Below, one piece after another: positions 16,580 to 25,212 of a stretch of DNA of 64,000 nucleotides (the first letter of the stretch is position 1; each line of letters begins with the position of its first letter). The stretch comes from Thiotrichales bacterium (lineage in GTDB: Bacteria > Pseudomonadota > Gammaproteobacteria > JAABTG01), in assembly GCA_011389995.1 (NCBI GenBank), contig JAABTG010000004.1, positions 1 through 64,000 of the forward strand. The letters are read 5' to 3'. A program made the translations under genes and the position numbers. The notes under the pieces were generated by a model, which made no database searches, was not told where the DNA came from, and saw nothing but the letters and a program-made list of their open reading frames with translations.

Positions 16580-19506
16580 TCCTCACCCCCCTTGGCATCT
16601 TCTGTCGGTACCTCCAGGGCCAGCAGGATCATCGCCGGCCCGTCCCCCCTGACTTCCAGGCGGCGTCCATTGAGCAGGAAACGGCGTCGCCCGAGGTCCG
16701 CAGAATCCATCACTATCTCCAGGTCCTCGAACGCGGCCTGGTGGGGCAGGACATCCTCCAGGGCCCGGCGCAGCGCCGGTATATCCCACAGGCCGTCTGC
16801 CACCTCGTACAGCTGGGCGCCCTCCAACCCATCCCGCTCCAGGCGGAACGTGGCACAGAAGGACGCGTTGGCGGACACGATGCGCAGGTCCTCGTCGAGC
16901 ACCAGCATGGGATGGCGCACGGTCTGCACGATGGCCTCGAAGAAGGCGGACTCGCGGCGGGCCCGGGTCAGGCCATCGATATTGACGAAGGTCAGCACCA
17001 GACCGTCCACGGCGTTCTCCGTGGTGCGGTAAGGCACGATGCGCATGAGGTAGTTGTGCCCGGTAGTGGCGAGCACCTCGCGCTCACTGGCGGCGAGGGT
17101 CTGCAGCACCTGCCGGCAGGCCGCCTCCAGCCGGGCGTTATCCAGCTTCCAGGCGAGGTCGAAGACGGGCCGCCCCGCATCCGTGTCCCGCAGGCTCACC
17201 AGCGCCCGGGCCTGCTCGTTGAAGCGGCGGATATTGAGCTCCGTGTCCAGGAACAGGGTGGCGATATCGGTATTGTTGAGGAGGTTCTGCATGTCGTCGT
17301 TGGCCGCGGACAGCTCCCGCACCTTAGATTCCAGCTCCGCGTTGACGGTGGAGAGTTCCTCGTTCAGGGCGTGCAGCTCCTCCTTGGAGGTCTCCAGCTC
17401 CTCATTGGCGCTCTGCAGCTCCTCGTTGGTGGACTGGAGCTCCTCATTGGAGGTCTCCAGCTCCCCCAGGACGTCCCGGTAGGAGGCCCGGGCGTCATCC
17501 AGCCCTTCCTCCGGGCCATGGCCGCCATCGGGCACGGGCCGGGGGTCCTCCCCGGCGTCCGCGGCCGCCTCGCGCGGTGGGTCCGGGGGCGGTTCGAAGG
17601 ACACCAGGACCAATCCGCGCACCGGCTTCGGATCCTTCAGCGGCGTCAGGGTGAGCCGCACCCGCACCCGGGCGCCAGGGGTGCGCACCAGCACGTCGTC
17701 CGTCTCCACCTCCCGCTCCTCGGTCACACATCGGTGCAGGGCCGTGGCGAGGGTCGCGCTGAGCCCCTCGCGGGCCATCTCCAGCACGTTGTGGCGGGGG
17801 CGCCCTTCGGCCGGCTCGAGGTAGGTGCCGGTACGGCCATGGACATAGAAGATCTCGCCCTGGCCATTCACCACCACACTCGCCGGCGCGAAACGGCGCA
17901 GCAGGACACGTTCGATCTGCGGCGTAAGGCGAGAGCCCCGGGCGGCCCCCGGGGTGGTTTTCAGGTGCGCCCCCGCCGCGCCGCGCGCCCCTTCCCGGCC
18001 CGGCAGCCTGGGCGGCCCAGGGGCGGGCTCCGCCACCTCCTGGCGCCGGTAGATCTTCCACTTTCGGTCCACCGCCTCGAACAGGTCCTCGAAGGCCCCC
18101 ACGGTTTCCGAGGTGCCGAGGAACAACAGGCCGCCGGGCCTGAGGGCATAATGGAACAGCGGCAGCAGCCTTTTCTGCAGCTCGTTATTGAGATAGATGA
18201 GCAGGTTGCGCACGCATATCAGGTCGAGGCGGGTGAAGGGCGGGTCCTTGACGGTATCCTGAGGGGCGAAGATCACCGTCTCGCGGATCTCCCTGCGGAT
18301 GCGATAGCGCTCGCCGCTGGGGGTGAAGAAGCGCTCGAGCCGCGCCGGCGTGACGTCGGCGCGGATACCGTCCGGATAGACGCCGCGGCGGGCGACGTCG
18401 ATGGCCCGGGCGTCCAGATCGGTGCCGAAGATCTGCACCTGCCGGCGCAGCCCGAGGTTGTCGAGCACCTCGTGCAACAGGATGGCGACGCTGTAGGCCT
18501 CCTCGCCGGTGGCGCAGGCAGGCACCCAGACGCGGACGGGACTGTCGGCCGGACGCCCGCGAACCAATGCCTCGAGGCTCGATTCGAGGGCCTGCCAGGC
18601 CTGGGGGTCACGGAAGAAACGGGTCACGCTGATGAGGAGATCCCGCAGCAACAGGTCGTTTTCCTGGGGGTTTTCCTGCAGGAATCGCGCGTATTGATCG
18701 GGCTCGTCGATCTGATTGACGCTCATGCGCCGGTGGATACGCCGGCCCACGGTGTTGGACTTGTAATTGGAGAAGTCGTGGCCGGTATGGGCGCGCAGGG
18801 ACGCGAGGATCTTCTTCAGCGGCGCCGGCGGCAGTTTCGCCGCCGCGGCCCGGGCCGTTACCTCCCGCACATAGCTGCCGCTGACATAGGCGGCCAGCCG
18901 CTGGGGCATGGCGGCGGGCGACAGCACGAAGTCCGCCAGACCGGTGGCGATGGCACTGGATGGCATGCCGTCGTGCTCGGCGCCCTCGGGGTCCTGCACC
19001 ATGGCCATGCCGCCCGCGCTCTTGACCGCCCCGAGGCCCAGGGTGCCGTCGGTCCCGGTGCCCGACAGGATGATGCAGACCGCGCGCCCCCGACAGTCCT
19101 CGGCGAGGGTGCGCAGGAAGTAATCGATGGGCAGTCTCGGAGAGGCCTCGTCCTCCGCCCCCATGCGCTGAAGGGTGCCGCCGAGCAGGGCCAGATAGCC
19201 GCCCGGCGAGGCGACGAACACGCGGTCGGGAGTCACCGGCACCCCGTCCGTCACCTCCACCACCGGCAGCACGCTGGCGCGTCGCAGTATGTCGGGCAAC
19301 AGGCTGGTGTGGCCGGGATGCTGATGGGTGACCACCACGAAGGCCATGCCGGTATCCGCCGGCAGATGGTGCAGCAGTTCCTTGAGGGCCTCCAGGCCGC
19401 CGGCGGAGGCGCCGATACCCACCACCGGGCAACCCTCACCCGGCCGCCGGTCATCGGCCGGCGGCCCGGTGGCCGTCTCGTGACCGGCTGTGTCGTTCTC
19501 CACCAT
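16576..19506 (-). CDS. CheB-CheR-PAS fusion protein
   Basis: The 976-residue protein begins with a CheB methylesterase domain (GIGASAGGLEAL with Ser34, THQHPGH, ILSGTGTDGT). A CheR methyltransferase follows, with LLISVTRFFRDPQAW, WVPACATGEEAYSVAI and ICVRNLLIYL. After a linker, a coiled coil of ELQSTNEELQSANEELE type (about 690-740) leads into two PAS domains (LFLDTELNIRRFNEQ; LVLDEDLRIVSANASF) without a kinase core. Such fusions are common next to PAS kinases. They may modify or sense rather than serve flagellar chemotaxis, and no chemoreceptor, cheA or cheW gene is near. GAGGGG precedes the ATG. It is the first gene of the operon. Confidence 0.93.
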   Translation of the reverse strand: MVENDTAGHETATGPPADDRRPGEGCPVVGIGASAGGLEALKELLHHLPADTGMAFVVVTHQHPGHTSLLPDILRRASVLPVVEVTDGVPVTPDRVFVASPGGYLALLGGTLQRMGAEDEASPRLPIDYFLRTLAEDCRGRAVCIILSGTGTDGTLGLGAVKSAGGMAMVQDPEGAEHDGMPSSAIATGLADFVLSPAAMPQRLAAYVSGSYVREVTARAAAAKLPPAPLKKILASLRAHTGHDFSNYKSNTVGRRIHRRMSVNQIDEPDQYARFLQENPQENDLLLRDLLISVTRFFRDPQAWQALESSLEALVRGRPADSPVRVWVPACATGEEAYSVAILLHEVLDNLGLRRQVQIFGTDLDARAIDVARRGVYPDGIRADVTPARLERFFTPSGERYRIRREIRETVIFAPQDTVKDPPFTRLDLICVRNLLIYLNNELQKRLLPLFHYALRPGGLLFLGTSETVGAFEDLFEAVDRKWKIYRRQEVAEPAPGPPRLPGREGARGAAGAHLKTTPGAARGSRLTPQIERVLLRRFAPASVVVNGQGEIFYVHGRTGTYLEPAEGRPRHNVLEMAREGLSATLATALHRCVTEEREVETDDVLVRTPGARVRVRLTLTPLKDPKPVRGLVLVSFEPPPDPPREAAADAGEDPRPVPDGGHGPEEGLDDARASYRDVLGELETSNEELQSTNEELQSANEELETSKEELHALNEELSTVNAELESKVRELSAANDDMQNLLNNTDIATLFLDTELNIRRFNEQARALVSLRDTDAGRPVFDLAWKLDNARLEAACRQVLQTLAASEREVLATTGHNYLMRIVPYRTTENAVDGLVLTFVNIDGLTRARRESAFFEAIVQTVRHPMLVLDEDLRIVSANASFCATFRLERDGLEGAQLYEVADGLWDIPALRRALEDVLPHQAAFEDLEIVMDSADLGRRRFLLNGRRLEVRGDGPAMILLALEVPTEDAKGGEE

Positions 19507-19774
19507 TGCAACCCCTCGGCCGGTCCGCGGACCGTCGCCGTCGACCCGCCCCTGCGGAAAAGATGGCTGTCCGCCTCAGTTTACATGGGGAGCCGGCCGG
19601 GGACGACGGCCGGCGGCGCCGCAACCGCCCCCTAAGCGGGCACCCGCGCCCTCCCCGCGGCCCCGGGACCGTCGTGCGGCGACCCACGGCCAGGCCGCGG
19701 GCCGGGGCGAAAAATGGCGATGGCGGACGTTGCCTGTACATTGTTGACAAGGTGCCTCGTCGCGCGAGCCACGA

Positions 19775-19792
19775 CATTAAAGGATTTCAATG
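19775..19792. promoter_or_regulatory. Upstream Fnr-like palindrome of the lactate dehydrogenase promoter region
   Basis: CATTAAAGGATTTCAATG has one mismatch (A for G) in the left half. The centre is at 19783.5, 109 bp upstream of the second site. No -10-like hexamer stands at the class II distance on either side, so it may be an accessory site for looping or repression, or serve the divergent operon in another way. Confidence 0.5.
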
Positions 19793-19883
19793 TCCCTGCC
19801 CGTGGGCCGGTACGCCCTGGCCTTCCCCTCGCCGGCGGCAACCGTCGGCCGCCATCGGGGGGTGACGGCGCGGCGGCAACGGC

Positions 19884-19901
19884 CATTGAGATTCTTCAAT
19901 G
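19884..19901 (+). promoter_or_regulatory. Fnr-like operator upstream of the lactate dehydrogenase gene
   Basis: CATTGAGATTCTTCAATG is a perfect 6-6 palindrome centred at 19892.5. A GATGCT hexamer at 19923-19928 is centred 33 bp downstream, one base off the spacing of the other sites, and is the same hexamer as in the trehalose-phosphatase promoter. TATGAC at 19928-19933 is an alternative -10. The leader to the ATG would be about 30 bases. Confidence 0.65.
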
Positions 19902-19964
19902 CCGGGGTGTCACCGGCGCAACGATGCTATGACACGTTGCCATCAGATTTGCGGAGAGACCACC

Positions 19965-20981
19965 ATGCGTGTCGTTCTGTTCGAACTCGAGGAGTGGGAG
20001 CGCGAGGCCTTCGCGCCGTTGCAAGATGATCATGATGTCAGCCACGTCGAGGGCGCCCTGAACGCGGATAACGCCGCCGAGCACGCCGAGGCGGAGGTGG
20101 TCTCCACCTTCATCTACTCGAAGCTCGGGGCCGACACCCTGCACCGCCTGCCCAAGCTCCGGCTCATCGCAACCCGTTCCACCGGCGTCGACCACATCGA
20201 TATGGACTACTGCCAGGAGCACGGCATCACCGTATGCAACGTGCCCAGCTACGGCGACCATACCGTCGCCGAACACGTCTTCACCCTCCTGCTGGCCATC
20301 AGCCACCGCCTCATGGAGGCCGTGGAACGCAGCCGCAAGGGCGACTTCTCGGCCATCGGGCTGCAGGGTTTCGACCTGCGCGGCAAGATCCTCGGCGTCG
20401 TCGGCACCGGTAGCATCGGGCGCCGGGTCATCACCATCGCCCGGGGCTTCGGTATGACGGTGCTCGCCACCGACGTGCGCCCGGACTACGACTTCGCCGC
20501 CGAGGCGGGCTTCGACTACGTCTCCCTGGCGGGGCTGCTCGCCGACGCGGATGTGGTCACCCTCCACGTGCCGGAGACGTCGTCGACCCGCCACCTCATG
20601 GGCGAACAGGAGATCGCCGCCATGAAGGACGGCGCCGTCCTCATCAACACCTCCCGGGGCGCGGTGGTGGACATCCACGCCCTGCTGCGGGCCCTGGCCG
20701 ACGGCAGGCTGCGGGCGGCGGGCCTCGACGTGCTGCCGGAGGAGCCGGTGATCCGTGAAGAGGCGGAACTGCTGCGCGCCGTCTTCAATGACCACCACAA
20801 CCTCTCGGAGCTGCTGGTGGACCACATCCTGCTGCGTATGAACAACGTCATCATCACGCCCCACAGCGCCTTCAATACCCGCGAGGCGGTGCAGCGCATC
20901 ATGGACACCACCCTGGCCAACATCACCGCCTACGCCGCCGGCGAGCCCCGCAACGCGGTGGCGCAGTCCCAGGCCGCCTGA
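19965..20981 (+). CDS. D-2-hydroxyacid dehydrogenase, probably D-lactate dehydrogenase
   Basis: The 338-residue protein matches the D-isomer-specific 2-hydroxyacid dehydrogenase family. It has the substrate-domain motif IATRSTGVDHIDMDYC, the NAD-binding GVVGTGSIGRRVITIARGFG, the catalytic Arg in LINTSRGAVVD, Glu in GLDVLPEE and His in ITPHSAFNT. The placing of DYCQEHGITVCNVPSYGDHTVAEH is close to fermentative LdhA. It would reduce pyruvate to D-lactate and regenerate NAD+ when oxygen is short. GGAGAG precedes the ATG. The nearby Fnr-like site fits anaerobic induction. Substrate is inferred from family resemblance. Confidence 0.9.
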   Translation: MRVVLFELEEWEREAFAPLQDDHDVSHVEGALNADNAAEHAEAEVVSTFIYSKLGADTLHRLPKLRLIATRSTGVDHIDMDYCQEHGITVCNVPSYGDHTVAEHVFTLLLAISHRLMEAVERSRKGDFSAIGLQGFDLRGKILGVVGTGSIGRRVITIARGFGMTVLATDVRPDYDFAAEAGFDYVSLAGLLADADVVTLHVPETSSTRHLMGEQEIAAMKDGAVLINTSRGAVVDIHALLRALADGRLRAAGLDVLPEEPVIREEAELLRAVFNDHHNLSELLVDHILLRMNNVIITPHSAFNTREAVQRIMDTTLANITAYAAGEPRNAVAQSQAA

Positions 20982-21192
20982 TGGCGCGCCGCGGACGCGG
21001 CGACGGAGCCCCGGGGCGTGGCGGCCCGGGTGAACCCATGGGCGTGAAGACTCTGCCGCCGGCACCCTGCCCCCCTCATCCTGGGGGAAACGGAGGGTCG
21101 GGGGCGAGGCGACTCCTCATCCGCCGGGCAGGGAGCGCCTCGTCCCATGGACCCGGGACGGGCATCCGCCGCCCCAGTGGGCCGCCCCCCCC

Positions 21193-23883
21193 ATGAGTGA
21201 ACCCCCGGCCCCCCCGGAACGACCCTGGACCCGCGCCCCCGAAGAGGTGCTGGAGGGCCTGGGGGTGGACGCCGGGCAAGGGCTGGATGACGACGCGGTG
21301 CGGCGCCGGCGGCGGCGCTACGGGCCCAACCGGCTGAGGGAAACCGCCGCCCGCCCCGGCTGGCGCATCCTCGTCAACCAGTTGCAGAGCGTGGTGGTCA
21401 TGCTGCTGCTGGCCGCCGCCCTCGCGGCCGCCGTGTTCGGCCGCGTCGTCGAGGCCCTGGCCATCGCCGCCGCCATCGTAGTGAATACCATCATCGGCTT
21501 CGTCATGGAACTGCGCGCCACCCGTGCCATGGAGGCCCTGCAGCGCATGGGGCAGGTGACGGCGCGGGTGCGGCGGAACGGTGAGATCCGGGAAGTGGCG
21601 GCCGACGACCTGGTCCCCGGCGACATGGTGCTGCTGGAGGCCGGCGACATGGTCCCCGCGGACCTGCGCCTGCTGGAGGTCAATCGCCTGCAGTGCGACG
21701 AGGCCGCCCTGACCGGGGAATCCCTGGCGGTGGACAAGGCGGTGGAGGCCGTCGAAGACCGCGACGCCCCCATCGGGGACCGCACCGCCATGGCCTACAA
21801 GGGCTCCGCCGTAACCATGGGTTCCGGTATGGGGGCGGTGGTGGCCACCGGCATGGCGACCGAACTCGGCCGCGTGTCACGCCTGGTCTCCGAGGCCGAG
21901 CAGGCCGCCACCCCCCTGGAGAAGCGCATCGACGACCTCGGGCGACGGCTGGTGTGGCTCACCATCGCCATCGCCGTGGTGGTGGCCGCCGCCGGCGCGC
22001 TGGCGGGAAAGGAGCTGCTGGTGATGCTGGAAACCGCCATCGCCCTCGCCATCGCCGCGGTACCGGAGGGCCTGCCCGTGGTGGCCACCCTGGCCCTGGC
22101 CCGGGGCATGGGACGGATGGCGAGGCGTAACGCGGTGGTCAAACGCCTCTCGGCGGTGGAGACCCTCGGGGCGGCCGACCTCATCTTCACCGACAAGACC
22201 GGCACCCTCACCGAGAACCACATGACCCTCGCCCGCCTGGCCCTGGAACGCGGCGTGGTCACCCTGGAGGACGACGGCCGTTTCATGTCGGATGACGAGG
22301 CCCTGACGCCAGCGGACGCCCCCGAGCTCGCCGAGGCCCTGGAAACCGGGGCGCTGTGCAACAACGCCAGTCTGGGGGACGACGGCGCCGTCGGCGACCC
22401 CACCGAGGTGGCCCTGCTGGAGGCCGCCGCGGCCGCAGACATCCGGCGCGACGCCCTGCTGGAGGCCCAACCGGAGGCCCGCGAGGTCAGCTTCGACCCC
22501 GAGGTGAAGATGATGGCCACCTTCCACCGCCGCGAGGACGGCCTGCGGGTGGCGGTGAAGGGGGCCCCGGAGGCCGTCCTCGACCATTGCGCCCGCCAGC
22601 TCGGCGCGGACGGCGAGACGGAGCTGGACGATCCGGCCCGCGATACCTGGCGGGAGCGCGGGGAGCGCCTGGCCGACCACGGCCTGCGGGTACTGGCCCT
22701 GGCCCGTGGAGAGGCCGCGGATGTCGACGCCGAGCCCTACGAGGACCTGGTGCTGGTGGGCCTGGCGGGACTCTATGACCCGCCGCGACCGGGCATCGCC
22801 GACACCCTGGACGGCTGCCGGCGGGCCGGCATCCGGGTGGTGATGGGTACCGGTGACCATGGCGCCACCGGCCGCGCCATCGCCCGGGAGATCGGCCTCG
22901 CCCGGGCCGACGACGAGGTGGTGGAGGCGGCGGAGCTGGCGGCACCGGACGCCGGCGACGAGGACACCCGGCGACGGCTGCTGGAGGCGGCGGTGTTCGC
23001 CCGCATCAGCCCCGAACAGAAGCTCGACCTCATCAGCCTGTACCAGGAGGCGGGCCGGGTGGTGGCCATGACCGGCGACGGCGTCAACGATGCGCCGGGC
23101 CTCAAGAAGGCCGACATCGGTATCGCCATGGGCCGGCGGGGCACCGAGGTGGCAAAGGAGGCCGCCGACATGGTGCTGCGCGACGACGCCTTCGAAACCA
23201 TCCTGGTGGCGGTGGAACACGGCCGCACCATCTTCGCCAATATCCGCCGTTTCATCATCTATCTGCTGTCGGGCAATCTCAGCGAGATCATGGCCATCTC
23301 CGCCGCGGCCCTGGTGGCCGCCCCCCTGCCCCTGCTGCCCCTGCAGATCCTCTACATCAACTTCGTCTCCGACGTCATGCCCGCCCTGGCCCTGGGCCTG
23401 TCACGCAGCGAGTCCGGTGTCATGGAGCAACCACCGCGGGCCGCCGCCGAACCCATCCTGCTGCGCCGCCACTGGGTCGCCACCGCGGGTTATGGGGTCA
23501 TCATCGCCGCCGCCGTGCTGGGCGCCTTCGCCACCGCCCTCGCCGGCCTCGACATGACCGTGGAGCGCGCCGTCACCATCTCTTTTTTGACCTTCGGCTT
23601 CGCCCGCCTGTGGCATGTCTTCAACATGCGCGGCCCCACCGAACCGGTGATTCGCAATACCGTCACCACCAACGGCTTCGTGTGGCTGGCCCTGGCCATC
23701 GGCGTGGCCCTGCTGCTGGGCGCCGCCTATCTGCCGGTGCTCGCCGGGGTGCTGTCCATGGAGGCGCCGGGGGCCGTCGGCTGGGCCCTCGCCATGGGCT
23801 TCTCGTTGCTGCCGCTGGCGGCGGTGCAGCTCATGAAGCAGGCGGGGATCGCCTGGGAGGCCCCCTCACCATCCCGTGGATGA
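21193..23883 (+). CDS. P-type cation ATPase, Ca2+/P2A-like (CtpF-type)
   Basis: The 896-residue protein is full length. It has the N-terminal cation-ATPase domain (GLDDDAVRRRRRRYGPNRL), the actuator motif TGES, phosphorylation motif DKTGTLT (Asp near 335), a nucleotide-binding domain with KGAPEAVLDHC, and the hinge motif TGDGVND. M4 carries AAVPEGLPVVAT and M6 NFVSDVMPALALG, the ligand pattern of Ca2+-type P2A pumps; ten membrane spans are expected. Metal-binding N-terminal CxxC motifs are absent, so it is not a Cu/Zn pump. The dehydrogenase ends 211 bases upstream; nothing else lies in that gap. Mycobacterial CtpF, a DosR-regulon pump, is a relative in context. The ion remains inference. Confidence 0.93.
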   Translation: MSEPPAPPERPWTRAPEEVLEGLGVDAGQGLDDDAVRRRRRRYGPNRLRETAARPGWRILVNQLQSVVVMLLLAAALAAAVFGRVVEALAIAAAIVVNTIIGFVMELRATRAMEALQRMGQVTARVRRNGEIREVAADDLVPGDMVLLEAGDMVPADLRLLEVNRLQCDEAALTGESLAVDKAVEAVEDRDAPIGDRTAMAYKGSAVTMGSGMGAVVATGMATELGRVSRLVSEAEQAATPLEKRIDDLGRRLVWLTIAIAVVVAAAGALAGKELLVMLETAIALAIAAVPEGLPVVATLALARGMGRMARRNAVVKRLSAVETLGAADLIFTDKTGTLTENHMTLARLALERGVVTLEDDGRFMSDDEALTPADAPELAEALETGALCNNASLGDDGAVGDPTEVALLEAAAAADIRRDALLEAQPEAREVSFDPEVKMMATFHRREDGLRVAVKGAPEAVLDHCARQLGADGETELDDPARDTWRERGERLADHGLRVLALARGEAADVDAEPYEDLVLVGLAGLYDPPRPGIADTLDGCRRAGIRVVMGTGDHGATGRAIAREIGLARADDEVVEAAELAAPDAGDEDTRRRLLEAAVFARISPEQKLDLISLYQEAGRVVAMTGDGVNDAPGLKKADIGIAMGRRGTEVAKEAADMVLRDDAFETILVAVEHGRTIFANIRRFIIYLLSGNLSEIMAISAAALVAAPLPLLPLQILYINFVSDVMPALALGLSRSESGVMEQPPRAAAEPILLRRHWVATAGYGVIIAAAVLGAFATALAGLDMTVERAVTISFLTFGFARLWHVFNMRGPTEPVIRNTVTTNGFVWLALAIGVALLLGAAYLPVLAGVLSMEAPGAVGWALAMGFSLLPLAAVQLMKQAGIAWEAPSPSRG

Positions 23884-23904
23884 ACGGCGCCCCAGCGCCG
23901 GAGC

Positions 23905-23922
23905 CATTGCGTAATTTCAAGG
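23905..23922 (+). promoter_or_regulatory. Fnr-like operator of the pfkB-sodB operon
   Basis: CATTGCGTAATTTCAAGG has one mismatch in each half and is centred at 23913.5. TAGAGT at 23943-23948 (four of six matches to TATAAT) is centred exactly 32 bp downstream, and the inferred start is near 23955. Confidence 0.6.
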
Positions 23923-24009
23923 CGCGCCGCCGCGATGAGGCCTAGAGTGGGACCATCTAAGGTTGGCGGCCACCACGGCCGGCAGCGATCGCAGAAGGAA
24001 CGCTCCACG

Positions 24010-24237
24010 ATGAAATTCGACGCCCCTCCACGGCCCCTCACCGCGGCCTGTCCGCGTGCCGGCGGGCGTCATTCATCACGACGCCACCCCGCTCTGGCCC
24101 CACCGCTTCAAACCGGTATTCAGGTGCGCCGCTGGGCGACGGGAAGCGGGGCTGGCGGCGCCATGGACGCCCCCCAGACGGCGGCCGGCGGGTCGTGGCC
24201 TGAGGCGGTCGGCGCGCCCGGCGGGGACACGCCATGA
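24010..24237 (+). CDS. Possible small ORF (75 aa) overlapping the pfkB start
   Basis: An ATG at 24010 with AAGGA about 10 bases upstream opens a frame that ends in a TGA overlapping the pfkB ATG by four bases. The product (MKFDAPPRPLTAACPR..., rich in Gly, Ala, Arg and Pro) matches nothing I know, and its codon use is less clearly biased than that of its neighbours. It may be a leader peptide coupling translation to pfkB, or not a gene at all. It lies wholly inside the predicted 5' leader of the pfkB transcript. Confidence 0.3.
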   Translation: MKFDAPPRPLTAACPRAGGRHSSRRHPALAPPLQTGIQVRRWATGSGAGGAMDAPQTAAGGSWPEAVGAPGGDTP

Positions 24238-25199
24238 AGGCGGTGACCACCCTGACCATGAACCCCGCCCTGGATATGGCGGCGAGCGTGGTCGAGCTCA
24301 TCCCCGATCGCAAGCTGCGCAGCACCTCACGGCGCTACTACCCGGGGGGTGGCGGCATCAATGTGGCACGGGCCATCTGTCGCCATGGCGGGGCCGCCCG
24401 CGCCATCCTTCCGGTGGGCGGCCCCGCCGGCGAGCGCCTCACGGCGCTGTTGGAGGAAGAGGGCATCGACTATCACGGGGTGGCCGTGGCGGCCGACACC
24501 CGCGAGAACTTCGTGCTCCACGTGGAGTCCGCGGACGACCTCTACCATGTGGTGATGCCCGGGCCGCGTCTCGAGGCCAGGGATGCCGAGGAGTGCCTGC
24601 AGGCGTGCTATCAGCCACCGCCCGCGCCCGAGTACATGGTGGCCAGCGGCAGCCTGCCGCCGGGGGTGGACGACGAGTTCTATGCCCGAGTCGCACGCCT
24701 GGCGCGGCACCACGACGCCCGCCTCATCCTCGACACCTCGGGGCCGCCGCTGCAGGCCGCCCTCCAGGAAGCGGTCTATCTGATCAAGCTCAACCGCCAG
24801 GAATTCGCGGACCTCGCTGATGAGGAGCTGGCCGATGACGAGGCGGCGCGCCGTGACCAGGTGCGCACCCTCGCGGCGTGCAGCAACGCCGAGGTGGTGG
24901 TCGTCACCCTCGGCAGCGAGGGCTCGCTGCTGGCCGCCCCGGGCGTGCAGATCCGCATCCGCCCGCCGGCGGTGGAAGGCGTCAGTCCGGTGGGTGCGGG
25001 CGACAGTTTCGTCGGTCTGCTCACCCTCAAGCTGGCCCAGGACAAGTCCCTGCAGGAGGCCCTGAGCTACGGCGTCGCGGCCGCCGCCGCCGCGGTGCTC
25101 ACTCGCGGTACGGAGCTGTTCCATTCCGATGATATCGAACGCCTGTATGACCGCCTGACGCGGGACGACACTCTTTTCGACATCACCCACTCCGATTGA
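24234..25199 (+). CDS. pfkB: PfkB-family 6-phosphofructokinase
   Basis: The 321-residue protein starts VTTLTMNPALDMA, the substrate strand of the hexose-phosphate group of the PfkB family. It has YYPGGGGINVARAI at the substrate site, the anion-hole and catalytic motif VSPVGAGDSFVG with the base Asp near residue 257, and the VVVTLGSEGSL strand. It should phosphorylate fructose-6-phosphate (or tagatose-6-phosphate) with ATP. sodB begins 13 bases after the stop, so they share an operon. In Mycobacterium tuberculosis a pfkB gene belongs to the dormancy regulon, which matches the Fnr-like site here. Confidence 0.92.
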   Translation: MKAVTTLTMNPALDMAASVVELIPDRKLRSTSRRYYPGGGGINVARAICRHGGAARAILPVGGPAGERLTALLEEEGIDYHGVAVAADTRENFVLHVESADDLYHVVMPGPRLEARDAEECLQACYQPPPAPEYMVASGSLPPGVDDEFYARVARLARHHDARLILDTSGPPLQAALQEAVYLIKLNRQEFADLADEELADDEAARRDQVRTLAACSNAEVVVVTLGSEGSLLAAPGVQIRIRPPAVEGVSPVGAGDSFVGLLTLKLAQDKSLQEALSYGVAAAAAAVLTRGTELFHSDDIERLYDRLTRDDTLFDITHSD

Positions 25200-25212
25200 A
25201 GAGGCAACCCTC

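Larger units (their letters stand above)
19507..19964. other. 458-base intergenic region with two Fnr-like palindromes
   Basis: No gene is supported between the divergent cheB/R fusion and the dehydrogenase. It contains the two palindromes listed separately (19775-19792 and 19884-19901, centres 109 bp apart) and a TTGACA at 19744-19749 without a convincing -10 at 17 bp. I see no terminator. Confidence 0.7.

Noticed and set aside
16543-19635. A plus-strand reading frame of over 1000 codons opposite the CheB-CheR fusion
   Set aside because: It mirrors the codon pattern of the real gene on the other strand, has no recognisable domain, and is expected in GC-rich DNA. The same applies to long frames opposite mfd, infB, nusA, clpA and the CocE-like genes.
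19744-19772. TTGACA as the -35 of a housekeeping promoter
   Set aside because: No hexamer similar to TATAAT stands 16 to 18 bases downstream, and the Fnr-like site nearer the gene explains the promoter better.
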